Shown here piece by piece: positions 31,077-39,505 of a stretch of DNA of 64,000 bases (positions are counted from its first letter, which is position 1; each line of letters opens with the position of its first letter). The stretch lies in the NCBI GenBank assembly GCA_017410065.1, contig JAFQRL010000024.1, positions 20,539-84,538 on the forward strand, in the 5' to 3' direction. The notes under the pieces were generated by a model. The model was not told the origin of the DNA and searched no databases. It saw only the letters and a list, made by a program, of their open reading frames with translations. Both the position numbers and the translations under genes were made by a program. Origin of the DNA: Clostridia bacterium (GTDB lineage: Bacteria > Bacillota > Clostridia > Oscillospirales > CAG-272).

Positions 31077-31436
31077 ATGCAGGATAACGAAAAAAAGACC
31101 GCCGCGGAGGGCGAGGATATCTTTGGCGGCGTTTATAAGGACGTTATGGAGATGAAGAGCAAGAGCAGGCTCTGGTCTGTTATCGCCCTTGGGCTCGGCA
31201 TACTTTCGGTTGCCTTAAGCTTTGTTTTCTGGCTGGGTCTCCTTTTCGGTATAGCGGCTATTATTGCCACGGTGGTATCCAGAATAAACCTTGGGTATTT
31301 CGACCGCATCTCGGTGGCGGCTCTCATCATCTCTATTTTCGGAGTGGTCTGCTCGCTTATCGTTATGATCGGCACCATAGTCCTTGCAAGCAACCCCGCT
31401 CTTGCCGAGGCGTATAATAAGCTTTTCGGGAAATGA
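31077..31436 (+). CDS. Small DUF4190-like membrane protein
   Basis: 119 residues: a charged soluble N-terminus (1-33), then membrane helices at about 34-68 (possibly a hairpin pair) and about 78-104. The alternating small and hydrophobic residues around ALGLGILSVALSF resemble DUF4190 proteins. AGGAGG precedes the ATG. Divergent from spoVAC and followed by a strong terminator, so it is a single-gene unit. Function unknown. Confidence 0.7.
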   Translation: MQDNEKKTAAEGEDIFGGVYKDVMEMKSKSRLWSVIALGLGILSVALSFVFWLGLLFGIAAIIATVVSRINLGYFDRISVAALIISIFGVVCSLIVMIGTIVLASNPALAEAYNKLFGK

Positions 31437-31478
31437 GCCTTAAGTAATGAGCCTTAAGTAAAAAGTGGGCAAAATAAT

Positions 31479-31567
31479 AAAGAGAGAGTATTTCGGATTG
31501 ATTGTGCTAAAGAGGAATTTTGATCCTTTAGCTCATCTGCCGAGCCGCTCTCTCTTTTGCTTTTTGA
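31479..31567 (+). terminator. Long terminator after the DUF4190-like gene
   Basis: Outer AAAGAGAGAG/CTCTCTCTTT arms and an inner GCTAAAG..CTTTAGC stem, followed by TTGCTTTTTG. Confidence 0.8.
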
Positions 31568-31712
31568 AAAAGAAATTTTTAACCGCCGTCAAGCTTTGTG
31601 AGATATGAATTTCAGAGGCACTTTAAGCGCATAATCATAATGATGTTATAATAGCAGAGGAACACCTAAAATATTAATAAAATAGTTAAAATTTTAACTT
31701 ATGGGAATTCGG

Positions 31713-31741
31713 TTGACAGAAGAGCCTTTTTGTTGTATAAT
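31713..31741 (+). promoter_or_regulatory. SigA-type promoter of the rnf operon
   Basis: TTGACA and TATAAT are separated by 17 bases, giving a leader of about 78 bases before rnfC. Confidence 0.85.
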
Positions 31742-31825
31742 ACTATGAGGAATACTGAAAATTTTCGTAAAAATGCGAAAAACTTTCGATTTTGATAAAA
31801 ATATTAAGGAGAATGGAGAAAAAGT

Positions 31826-33145
31826 ATGCCACGTTTTATGCTGGGTAGAACACACGTACCCCATAGAAAAAACACCGCAGAGGCTCCCGCACAACGTATG
31901 CCCGCGCCCGAGCAGGTAGTCATACTCACCTCGCAGCATATCGGCGCACCCGCGACGCCTATCGTTAAGGCAGGAGATACGGTATACGTCGGAACGAAGA
32001 TCGGCGAAGCCTCGGGCTACGTCAGCTCTCCCATACATTCTTCCGTTTCGGGTAAGGTCAAGAAAATAGAGCCTCACCTTCTTTCAAACGGCAGAAGCTG
32101 TATGGCTATAATCATCGAGTCCGACGGTCAGATGACTCCCGACCCCGAGATCAAGGCTCCCACCGTTGAGAATATAGACGACCTCGTTTCAGCTGTCAGA
32201 GAATCGGGACTTGTGGGTCTCGGAGGAGCAGGCTTCCCAACAGCCGTTAAGCTTGACGCGGAGAAAAAGGGTCTTATAGATCAGATAGTTATCAACGGAG
32301 CGGAGTGCGAGCCCTACATCACAAGCGACACACTCACTATGATAGCCAAGGCAGATAAGGTCAAGGCAGGCGTTGAGATACTTGAAAAATTCATCAGCGC
32401 AAAGAATATCGCCATAGGAATTGAGGCTAATAAGCCCGAATGTATAGCAAAGCTCACGGAGATCTTTGCTGACGACGATAAAGTAACCGTCATCCCTCTC
32501 CCCTCAACCTATCCCCAGGGAGCGGAGAAGATCCTTATTCATAACACCGTCGGCAGAGTTGTGCCCGAGGGAAAGCTTCCTGCGGACGTCGGCTGCCTCG
32601 TTATGAACGTCACCTCGGTGGCATTCCTTGCGGAATATCTTGAAACGGGTATGCCCCTTGTTGAAAAGTGCGTCACCGTTGACGGCTCGGCTATAAAAAA
32701 TCCGATGAACGTTATCTGCCCTATCGGCACGTCCATCGAAAAGCTTATTGAGTTCACGGGCGGCTTCAAGTCCGAGCCCGGAAAAATACTCTACGGCGGA
32801 CCTATGATGGGTATTTCGGTCTACACCACCGAGGAGCCCATAATGAAAAACAATAACGCCATCGTTGCCTTCAATAAGAAGGATGCAAAGCTTCCTCCCT
32901 CCCGCAATTGCATACATTGCGGCAGATGCGTTGCGGCTTGCCCGATGGGCTTGAATCCCACACTCTTTGCAAGGGCAATGAAGGTTGAGGATAGCAGAGA
33001 GAGAGTGGCAAGGCTGAACGAAGCAAAGCTTATGCTCTGTATGGAGTGCGGCTGCTGCTCCTTCGTTTGCCCCTCGGTACGTCCTCTCGTTGAAACAAAC
33101 CGCCTTGCAAAGGCAGAGCTGCGCGCGGCGCAGGCAAAGAAATAA
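31826..33145 (+). CDS. rnfC: Rnf complex subunit RnfC
   Basis: Peripheral NADH-side subunit of the ion-translocating ferredoxin:NAD+ oxidoreductase, 439 residues. It has an N-terminal lipoyl-like fold, a Gly-rich nucleotide segment GLVGLGGAGFPTAVK (about 128-142) and two [4Fe-4S] motifs near the C-terminus, CIHCGRCVAACPMG and CMECGCCSFVCPS. AAGGAG lies upstream. First gene of rnfCDGEAB, the usual clostridial order. The complex couples reduced-ferredoxin oxidation by NAD+ to Na+ or H+ export. Confidence 0.97.
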   Translation: MPRFMLGRTHVPHRKNTAEAPAQRMPAPEQVVILTSQHIGAPATPIVKAGDTVYVGTKIGEASGYVSSPIHSSVSGKVKKIEPHLLSNGRSCMAIIIESDGQMTPDPEIKAPTVENIDDLVSAVRESGLVGLGGAGFPTAVKLDAEKKGLIDQIVINGAECEPYITSDTLTMIAKADKVKAGVEILEKFISAKNIAIGIEANKPECIAKLTEIFADDDKVTVIPLPSTYPQGAEKILIHNTVGRVVPEGKLPADVGCLVMNVTSVAFLAEYLETGMPLVEKCVTVDGSAIKNPMNVICPIGTSIEKLIEFTGGFKSEPGKILYGGPMMGISVYTTEEPIMKNNNAIVAFNKKDAKLPPSRNCIHCGRCVAACPMGLNPTLFARAMKVEDSRERVARLNEAKLMLCMECGCCSFVCPSVRPLVETNRLAKAELRAAQAKK

Positions 33146-33157
33146 GGAGGTAGAAAA

Positions 33158-34096
33158 GTGAATAAGCTTGTCGTTTCATCGTCACCCCATATCCACACGG
33201 CTGCCTCTACCCAGAGGATAATGCTTGACGTGCTTATTGCCCTTGTCCCCACGGCAGTTGCGGGCACGGTCATCTTCGGTCTCCGAGCACTCCTCGTGAT
33301 TCTCACCTGTGTTGCTACCTCCGTTCTCGCAGAGTTCCTTTTCAACCTCATTCTCAAAAAGGGTGAGACTATCTCGGATCTCTCCGCGGCGGTAACAGGT
33401 CTTATCCTTGCTCTTAACCTTCGTGCAGACGCCCCTATATGGCAATGCATCGTGGGCTCTGTTTTTGCGATAGTCGTGGTCAAGTGCCTCTTTGGCGGTC
33501 TCGGCTGTAATTTCGCAAACCCTGCGGCAACCGCGAGAGTCTTTATGCTCATCTGCTTCACAGGCACCCTGAGCGGCGGTATGGCTCCCGTTATCACCTC
33601 ATCCCCCGAGCTTACCTCGGGCGCAACTCCCCTTGCAGTCCTTAAGGCAGGCGGCGAGCTTCCCTCAATGCTCGATATGCTTCTCGGACTTAAGGGCGGT
33701 GCGATCGGCGAGGTCTGCGGCGCGGCTGTTATAGTTGGATTTATTTATCTCGTTATCAGAAAAGTAATTCATTTTGAAACTCCCCTTATCTTTGTTGGCA
33801 CCGTGTTCGTGCTTTCGCTTATCGTAGATAACAGCTTCACCGTTGCTACCTATCAGGTGCTCTCGGGCGGACTTATCTTCGCGGCTGTGTTTATGGCGAC
33901 CGACTACGTAACCACCCCCATCACAAGAACGGGCAAGATGATATTCGCCTTCGGCTGCGGACTTATCACCTTCCTTATCAGAGCCTTCGGCTCTTATCCC
34001 GAGGGAGTTTCCTTCGCTATCCTTCTTATGAACATTCTCTCTCCCTATATTGAAAAATGGACGGCAAAGCGTCCCCTGGGAGGTAATGCTAAATGA
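33158..34096 (+). CDS. rnfD: Rnf complex subunit RnfD
   Basis: Integral membrane flavoprotein subunit, 312 residues with about ten helices. The covalent FMN site is seen as SGAT at 154-157 (Thr157), matching the known ApbE-type attachment motif. It starts at GTG with AAGGAGGT upstream, and its stop overlaps the rnfG start (ATGA). Transfers electrons within the membrane part of the complex. Confidence 0.96.
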   Translation: MNKLVVSSSPHIHTAASTQRIMLDVLIALVPTAVAGTVIFGLRALLVILTCVATSVLAEFLFNLILKKGETISDLSAAVTGLILALNLRADAPIWQCIVGSVFAIVVVKCLFGGLGCNFANPAATARVFMLICFTGTLSGGMAPVITSSPELTSGATPLAVLKAGGELPSMLDMLLGLKGGAIGEVCGAAVIVGFIYLVIRKVIHFETPLIFVGTVFVLSLIVDNSFTVATYQVLSGGLIFAAVFMATDYVTTPITRTGKMIFAFGCGLITFLIRAFGSYPEGVSFAILLMNILSPYIEKWTAKRPLGGNAK

Positions 34097-35724
34097 ATAT
34101 GAAGAATATTTTCAAAAAAGAAAACCTTAAGCCCGTCATAGTTCTTCTCGCTATATGCGTTGTCGTTGCGGCTCTTCTCGGCGCGGTAAATCTTCTCACC
34201 GAGGAAAGAATTGAAGATAACGAGCAGCAAAAGGTCTTTGAGTCTCTCAAGGAGGCAATGGACGGACACATCACTCCCATCAAAAATCTTCCCGACGGCA
34301 CTCCCAAATCCGTAACGGGTATGTACGAGGTCAGGGAAAACGCAAGCTCGGATACCCTCAAGGGCAAGATCGTCACCCTTGTGGTCAAGGGCTACGCAGG
34401 CGACATTTCAATGACTGTTGGCGTTAAGGCTGACGGAACTGTATCAAAGGTGGTCATCACCAGCCAGTCCGAGTCTCACGGTAAGGCGGGAATGGCAAGC
34501 TACCCCGATAAATTCAAGGGCGTCGGTGCAGACGAGGTGGGCTCGGTAGAGCTCTTCACAGGTGCAACCGTATCGTCCACGGCTATAAGAGGCGGAGTTG
34601 CCGACGCGATCGCCGCCGCCACAGGCGCAGGCTCGTCCGAGCCCGAGGAGGAGGAGACTCTTCCGAAAACCGATGCGGAGATCATAGCTCTCTCCAAGAC
34701 TCTTATAGGAGCAGATATAGCTCTCACCGATATCACCCCCGAGGAGGGTAACACCTACCTTAAAAGGCTCTATAAGGCTGACGGAAAGGGCTATATTGCC
34801 TATCTTCTCGTTATCTCTCCCGAATACGGTACACCCGAAACCGAAACCCTCATTCATTTCGATAATTCGGGTAAGATAGTTGCTGTAAATAAGCTCACCT
34901 GGAAAACAAGTGACGCTATCTACGGCTACGAGCCTCCCACAGAGGAGACCGTAAACGCCTTCTACGATAAGCTTGCAGGCAACACCTCCGCAAGCTTCGC
35001 CGAGAAATTTGTTAAGGCGGAGGGCGAGGATAAAGAGGTTGAGCACGTATCCAACGCAACCAACACAACGAACAGGCTCGTTGCTTCCATTTCAGAGGCA
35101 TTCACCTTCGTTGACGAGCTTGTGAGACTCGATATGCCCCGCGAGGAGTCCGAGGTCATCGAGCTTTCAAAGGCTCTCGTTGGAGAGGGAGCGACCCTCA
35201 CCGACATCACTCCGAAAAGCGGTAACACCTACCTTAAAAGACTTTATAAGGCAGGCGAGGAGGGCTTCGTTGCTTACCTCGTTGTTATCTCGCCAAACTA
35301 CGGCACGCCCGAAACCGAAACTCTCATTCATTTCGATAATTCGGGTAAGATCGTTTCGGTCAATAAGCTCACCTGGAAAACAAGTGACGCCATCTACGGC
35401 TATGAGCCTCCCACAGAGGAGACCGTAAAAGCCTTCTACGATAAGCTTGCAGGCAACACCTCCAAAAGCTTCTCAGAGAAATTCATTAAGGCAGAGGGCG
35501 AGGATAAGGAGGTCGAGCACGTAGCTAACGCAACCAATACAACAAACAGACTCGTAGCATCCATCGCCGAAGCCTTCGACTTCGTTGACGGACTTACACA
35601 AACGGCAGAGCAGGGCGGCTCGAACGGTGCAAGGATCGTGGGAATAATCATTCTTTCCCTTGGTATTCTTTGCCCTGTCGGTCTTGCTGTGTTTAAGAAA
35701 ATAAGAGGGAGGAAGGAAAATTGA
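34093..35724 (+). CDS. rnfG: Enlarged RnfG with three FMN-binding-like domains
   Basis: RnfG normally has about 190-210 residues; this one has 543. An N-terminal membrane helix (about 13-35) and a canonical FMN_bind domain with flavinylation motif TGATVSS (Thr159) are followed by an acidic linker (about 180-190). Two near-identical domains of about 155 residues come next (about 191-345 and 349-503), each ending in a motif NATNTTN (Thr323, Thr481) that aligns with GATxTS. A second membrane helix (about 513-535) and a basic tail end the protein. It overlaps rnfD and rnfE. The extra domains look like a recent internal duplication of an FMN_bind-like fold. Confidence 0.92.
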   Translation: MNMKNIFKKENLKPVIVLLAICVVVAALLGAVNLLTEERIEDNEQQKVFESLKEAMDGHITPIKNLPDGTPKSVTGMYEVRENASSDTLKGKIVTLVVKGYAGDISMTVGVKADGTVSKVVITSQSESHGKAGMASYPDKFKGVGADEVGSVELFTGATVSSTAIRGGVADAIAAATGAGSSEPEEEETLPKTDAEIIALSKTLIGADIALTDITPEEGNTYLKRLYKADGKGYIAYLLVISPEYGTPETETLIHFDNSGKIVAVNKLTWKTSDAIYGYEPPTEETVNAFYDKLAGNTSASFAEKFVKAEGEDKEVEHVSNATNTTNRLVASISEAFTFVDELVRLDMPREESEVIELSKALVGEGATLTDITPKSGNTYLKRLYKAGEEGFVAYLVVISPNYGTPETETLIHFDNSGKIVSVNKLTWKTSDAIYGYEPPTEETVKAFYDKLAGNTSKSFSEKFIKAEGEDKEVEHVANATNTTNRLVASIAEAFDFVDGLTQTAEQGGSNGARIVGIIILSLGILCPVGLAVFKKIRGRKEN

Positions 35725-36476
35725 AAAAACAGAAAAAGCTTTCCATTCTTCTTCGCGGTCTTATAGCTGAAAACCCTGTTCTCGTGCTTGTGCTGGGCAC
35801 CTGTCCCACCCTCGCGCAAACAGGCAGCGTTATCGCCGCTCTTTCAATGGGTATTGCGGCAACCGTGGTTCTCGTTTGCTCAAACGTGGTTATATCCGCT
35901 CTCCGCAAGATCATACCCGACACCGTCCGTATCCCCTGCTATATAGTAGTTATTGCGGGCTTCGTTACGATAGTCCAGCTATTGATGCACGCATATCTGC
36001 CCGATCTGTATGAAATGATGGGCGTTTATCTTGCCTTGATAGTCGTTAACTGTATCATTCTCGGCAGAGCCGAAATGTTTGCAAGAAAGAATAACGTCAT
36101 AGATTCCGCGCTTGACGGTCTCGGAATGGGTCTCGGCTTCCTTCTTGCTCTGGTCGCTATGGCAACCATTAGAGAGGTCCTTGGCGCAGGCAGCTTTGCG
36201 GGAATTAAGATCCCCTTCCTTCAGGACTACACCCTTCCCATTCTCACGATGGCACCGGGCGGCTTCCTTGTTTTCGGTATTCTTATTGCAGTCATCAATA
36301 AGATCGGCCCCAAAAAGGGCGCACAGAAGCGCAAGGAGTTCTCCTGCGAGGGTTGCCCCTCCGCCGCTCTTTGCGGCAAGGTCTCCTGTGCTGAAAACGT
36401 TGAGCTCACAGAGATCACCAAGCCCGAAATAGTCACGAATAAAGAGGAAAAGGAGGGCGAGGCTAATGGAAATTAA
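35721..36476 (+). CDS. rnfE: Rnf complex subunit RnfE
   Basis: Membrane subunit, 251 residues, with about six helices and the RnfA/E family pattern GTCPTLAQTGSV and GMGLGFLLALVAMATIREVLG. A C-terminal cytoplasmic tail carries Cys-rich CEGCPSAALCGKVSC and a Glu/Lys-rich end, as often seen in clostridial RnfE. It starts at a TTG overlapping the rnfG stop. With RnfA it forms the pseudo-symmetric membrane core that holds an Fe-S centre. Confidence 0.95.
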   Translation: MKKQKKLSILLRGLIAENPVLVLVLGTCPTLAQTGSVIAALSMGIAATVVLVCSNVVISALRKIIPDTVRIPCYIVVIAGFVTIVQLLMHAYLPDLYEMMGVYLALIVVNCIILGRAEMFARKNNVIDSALDGLGMGLGFLLALVAMATIREVLGAGSFAGIKIPFLQDYTLPILTMAPGGFLVFGILIAVINKIGPKKGAQKRKEFSCEGCPSAALCGKVSCAENVELTEITKPEIVTNKEEKEGEANGN

Positions 36477-37062
36477 GACCCTGTTATATATACTTCTCAC
36501 AGGCGTTTTCGTTAATAATTACGTTCTTCAGAAGTTCCTCGGAATCTGCCCCTTCCTCGGTGTTTCAAAGAAGTTTGATCAGGCATCGGGTATGGGTATT
36601 GCCGTAACCTTCGTTATGCTTTGCGCAACCGCGGTTACTTGGCCCATCAATGAATACGTGCTTGGCACCGACCTTGCATATCTTCAGACCATCGTATTCA
36701 TTCTCGTTATTGCGGCACTGGTTCAGTTCGTTGAGATCGTTCTCAAAAGGTTCATTCCCGCTCTGCATAAATCCCTCGGAGTTTATCTCCCTCTTATCAC
36801 CACAAACTGCGCGGTTCTCGGCGTTGCCATCAACAATATCACCGATGGCTACAGCTTCCTTGAATCTATGTTCTCCTCTCTCGGAGTAGGTATCGGCTTC
36901 CTTCTTGCAATGGTTCTCTTTGCGGGAGTTCGCTCAAGGATCGAGAATTGCCCCTCACCCAAGGCTATTCAGGGCTTGCCTATCACACTCATTGCCGCTT
37001 CGATCGTGTCTCTTGCGTTCTTCGGCTTTGCAGGCGTTATAGACAACCTGCTTGGAATGTAA
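36466..37062 (+). CDS. rnfA: Rnf complex subunit RnfA
   Basis: Membrane subunit of 198 residues with six helices. Family motifs are NNYVLQKFLGICPFLGVS (about 18-35) and TTNCAVLG (about 115-122), with the conserved cysteines thought to ligate an intramembrane Fe-S cluster. Its start lies 11 bases inside rnfE. rnfB follows after 10 bases. Confidence 0.96.
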   Translation: MEIKTLLYILLTGVFVNNYVLQKFLGICPFLGVSKKFDQASGMGIAVTFVMLCATAVTWPINEYVLGTDLAYLQTIVFILVIAALVQFVEIVLKRFIPALHKSLGVYLPLITTNCAVLGVAINNITDGYSFLESMFSSLGVGIGFLLAMVLFAGVRSRIENCPSPKAIQGLPITLIAASIVSLAFFGFAGVIDNLLGM

Positions 37063-37072
37063 GGAGGTTATT

Positions 37073-37894
37073 ATGCCGATTTTAATTCCACTTCTTGTTC
37101 TTGGTGTAATAGCTCTTATATGCGCTATTCTCCTCACGGTATCCTCCGTGCTCTTCGGAGTTAAGGAAAACGAAAAGGTCGCCGCCGTCCGCGACTGTCT
37201 CCCAGGTGCAAACTGCGGAGCCTGCGGTTATTCGGGCTGCGACGGCTATGCAAAGGCTCTCGGAGAGGGAAAAACTAATAATCCCTCCCTCTGCGTTCCC
37301 GGCGGCGACGGCGTTGCCTCCGAGCTCGGAGCTATTATGGGTCTTGAAGCACAGGACGTTGTTGAGCGCGTGGCATACGTTGCCTGCAACGGCTCCTGCT
37401 CACCCGATGAAAGAAAATACGATTACCAGGGAATTTCCACCTGTGTCAGTGCGAATATGATCTATTCGGGAGACAGATTCTGCACCTTCGCCTGCCTCGG
37501 CTACGGCGACTGCGTGAAGGTCTGCCCGAGAGATGCTATCTGCATCAATCCCGAAAAGCAAATCGCGGAGATCGACCCGAGAAAATGTATCGGCTGCGGT
37601 CTTTGCGTGAAGGAATGTCCCAACGGTATCATCAGCCTTATCAACGACACCTCCCGCGTTGTCGTTAAGTGCTCAAGCCACGACAAGGGCGCACAGGTCC
37701 GCAAGGTCTGCCTCAACGGCTGTATTGCCTGCGGCAAGTGCGAGAAGTCCTGCCCCTCGGGTGCTATCAAGGTTGAAAATAACCTTGCAACTATCGATTA
37801 CGATAAGTGCACAGGGTGCGGGATTTGTCACGATGTTTGTCCGGTGAAGTGTATACATGTGGGTAACTTCATCTGCGGCGCCCATTTTGAGTAA
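37073..37894 (+). CDS. rnfB: Rnf complex subunit RnfB (multi-cluster ferredoxin subunit)
   Basis: Ferredoxin-accepting subunit, 273 residues from the ATG at 37073, chosen because AAGGAGG lies just before it. An N-terminal membrane helix (about 3-25) is followed by the Fe-S domain (CLPGANCGACGYSGCDG) and then several [4Fe-4S] ferredoxin motifs, including CIGCGLCVKECP, CIACGKCEKSCP and CTGCGICHDVCP. Last rnf gene, directly followed by a repeat element at its stop codon. Confidence 0.96.
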   Translation: MPILIPLLVLGVIALICAILLTVSSVLFGVKENEKVAAVRDCLPGANCGACGYSGCDGYAKALGEGKTNNPSLCVPGGDGVASELGAIMGLEAQDVVERVAYVACNGSCSPDERKYDYQGISTCVSANMIYSGDRFCTFACLGYGDCVKVCPRDAICINPEKQIAEIDPRKCIGCGLCVKECPNGIISLINDTSRVVVKCSSHDKGAQVRKVCLNGCIACGKCEKSCPSGAIKVENNLATIDYDKCTGCGICHDVCPVKCIHVGNFICGAHFE

Positions 37895-38062
37895 TTTTCG
37901 GTGCTTTTCGGCGAGGACAGGAATGATTTTCCCAAAATGAGTTTTCGTAGGCTGTGAATTTTCAGAGCGGTATTCCTTAGCTTCGTTTAACGACCTCGAC
38001 ATATTCGTATATGCCTGTCGGTCGTTAATCAAAGCTCCTCATCCAAAAATCCCTCGAAAATC
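37895..38062. repeat. Gene-end palindromic repeat, copy 1
   Basis: Begins right after the rnfB stop with TTTTCGGTGCTTTTCGGCGA and ends TCCCTCGAAAATC. It matches 54476-54644 along its whole length. The centre pairs AACGACC with GGTCGTT and CGACA with TGTCG, with imperfect outer arms. It likely forms a long stem in the 3' untranslated region. Further fragments follow at about 38098-38125. Confidence 0.75.
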
Positions 38063-38261
38063 GGGTAGTAGGATTAAGGTTTAATAAATCCCTCAAAAAT
38101 TCATTTTTGGTGCTTTTGAAAATCCATCGAAAAGGATAAAATAAATGATATAAGCACAGTATTTAGATAGCTGTATATTCTTTAAAAAGTAAATAAAAGT
38201 TTACAAAATCAATAAAAATTGCCGAATATGGCAAGGATAAAGCGGAGAGGAAAGGTTCAAA

Positions 38262-38642
38262 ATGCAGGAAAAAGAGGTAAATGTCGAGGGCAAGAGGCGA
38301 AGACTTTTGGCAGACGTTATTCTCATTCTTGTGATTTTGGCGATAGGCTTCTCCGTTTTTCTTATCGTCAGGCTCACGGAGGATGAGGGCGTGATGGTTG
38401 CGGTGAGGGTCGGAGACGGCGAGGAGCAGCTTTATTCGCTCTCGGTGGACGGTGAGTACGTGCTGAACGGTGGCACGAACAAGCTGGTTATTTCGGGAGG
38501 CGAGGCGTATATGGTTGAGGCGAATTGCCCCGACAGGACCTGCGTGCGCACAGGCAAGATCTCAAAGACAGGCGAGAAGATCGTTTGTCTGCCAAACAAG
38601 ATCTATATATCCATTCTCGGTGCCGAGGAGGTGTTAAGATGA
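38262..38642 (+). CDS. NusG domain II-containing membrane-anchored protein
   Basis: 126 residues: an N-terminal helix (about 14-36) followed by an extracytoplasmic domain with the NusG_II pattern (CPDRTCVRTGKISKTGEKIVCLPNKI). Such proteins are often found beside Rnf or ApbE genes in Bacillota and are thought to be linked to extracytoplasmic redox or flavin proteins; the exact role is unknown. The Cys pair in CPDRTC is noteworthy. Its stop overlaps the start of the next gene (ATGA), so the two form a unit that probably extends from rnf. Confidence 0.88.
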   Translation: MQEKEVNVEGKRRRLLADVILILVILAIGFSVFLIVRLTEDEGVMVAVRVGDGEEQLYSLSVDGEYVLNGGTNKLVISGGEAYMVEANCPDRTCVRTGKISKTGEKIVCLPNKIYISILGAEEVLR

Positions 38643-39295
38643 GTAAGTTACCTTCGGATCCTCGCGGCAAAAATTCGTCGGGCGACGTCGGTTGCCCTGA
38701 TGCATCAGCCGATAAGGCTTGCGAAAATTCCGGAAATTCTCTCCGCGGTGCGAAAAAAAGCGGTATTGGCAACGGTGCCGGAAGAAACAAGATAATACTT
38801 CGGCGGTGCGTGACGGTTTCGATGCTTGTGGCGGCGGCGATGGTGCTTTCCTACGTTGAGAGCCTTATTCCGCCCATCGTTCCGATCCCGGGTGTGAAGA
38901 TCGGTCTTGCAAATTCTGTAACGCTATTTGCGCTTTACTCCTTAAGCATTAAGGAGGCGGGGGCTATATCCCTTGTGCGCGTTTGCCTTTCGGCTTTGCT
39001 TTTCGGCAACGCGGTGGGGCTGCTTTACAGCGCGTCGGGAGCCTTGCTCTCCTTCGTTATGATGGCACTTCTTTCAAGGAGCAGAATATTCTCCTGCGTT
39101 GGTGTCAGCGTGGTGGGCGGTGTTGCTCACAACGTGGGTCAGGTCCTTGCGGCTATGGCAGTAATGCAGACGCCGTGGCTTATCACCTACCTTGCGCCCT
39201 TGCTTATCTCGGGCGTTATCGCGGGCGCGGGCATCGGTATTCTTTCGGGGATTCTGATCAAAAAGACTACGACTTTATTGAAAAAGCTTTTATAA
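38639..39295 (+). CDS. Gx transporter family membrane protein (heptaprenyl diphosphate synthase component I-like)
   Basis: 218 residues from the ATG at 38639, overlapping the stop of the NusG_II gene. The first about 50 residues are polar and low-complexity; then about five to six helices carry the family motifs PIVPIPGVKIGLANSVTL and GGVAHNVGQVLAA. This family often travels with NusG_II and Rnf or ApbE genes. The 'component I' name is historical and probably does not describe an enzyme activity; small-molecule transport is more likely. Ends at a terminator. Confidence 0.85.
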   Translation: MSKLPSDPRGKNSSGDVGCPDASADKACENSGNSLRGAKKSGIGNGAGRNKIILRRCVTVSMLVAAAMVLSYVESLIPPIVPIPGVKIGLANSVTLFALYSLSIKEAGAISLVRVCLSALLFGNAVGLLYSASGALLSFVMMALLSRSRIFSCVGVSVVGGVAHNVGQVLAAMAVMQTPWLITYLAPLLISGVIAGAGIGILSGILIKKTTTLLKKLL

Positions 39296-39315
39296 AATTG
39301 TTTTGTATTATCGGC

Positions 39316-39350
39316 AGAGAGCACCGCGGAGGGCAGGTGCTCTCTTTATT
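39316..39350 (+). terminator. Terminator of the rnf-NusG_II-Gx transcript
   Basis: AGAGAGCACC and GGTGCTCTCT form a perfect 10-bp stem followed by TTATT. Confidence 0.85.
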
Positions 39351-39405
39351 ATTTCTTTTATCGTTTCTGCGGCTCTTTATCCTTTGTCGTTTATTTTTTA
39401 GTCTG

Positions 39406-39434
39406 TTGACAAATAATTTATAATATGGTAGAAT
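39406..39434 (+). promoter_or_regulatory. SigA-type promoter of the MFS transporter gene
   Basis: TTGACA and TAGAAT are separated by 17 bases, about 70 bases before the ATG. Confidence 0.8.
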
Positions 39435-39505
39435 AAAACGTAATCTTTAGTTAATATTCCTCTAAAAGTTATTATTCCTCTAAAACGAAAAACGGAGAAA
39501 GAAAA

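Larger units (their letters stand above)
31437..31825. other. Gap with terminator and rnf promoter
   Basis: Holds the terminator at 31479-31567, an AT-rich stretch with a palindromic TTAAAATTTTAA at about 31685, and the rnf promoter. Nothing else is seen. Confidence 0.6.
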
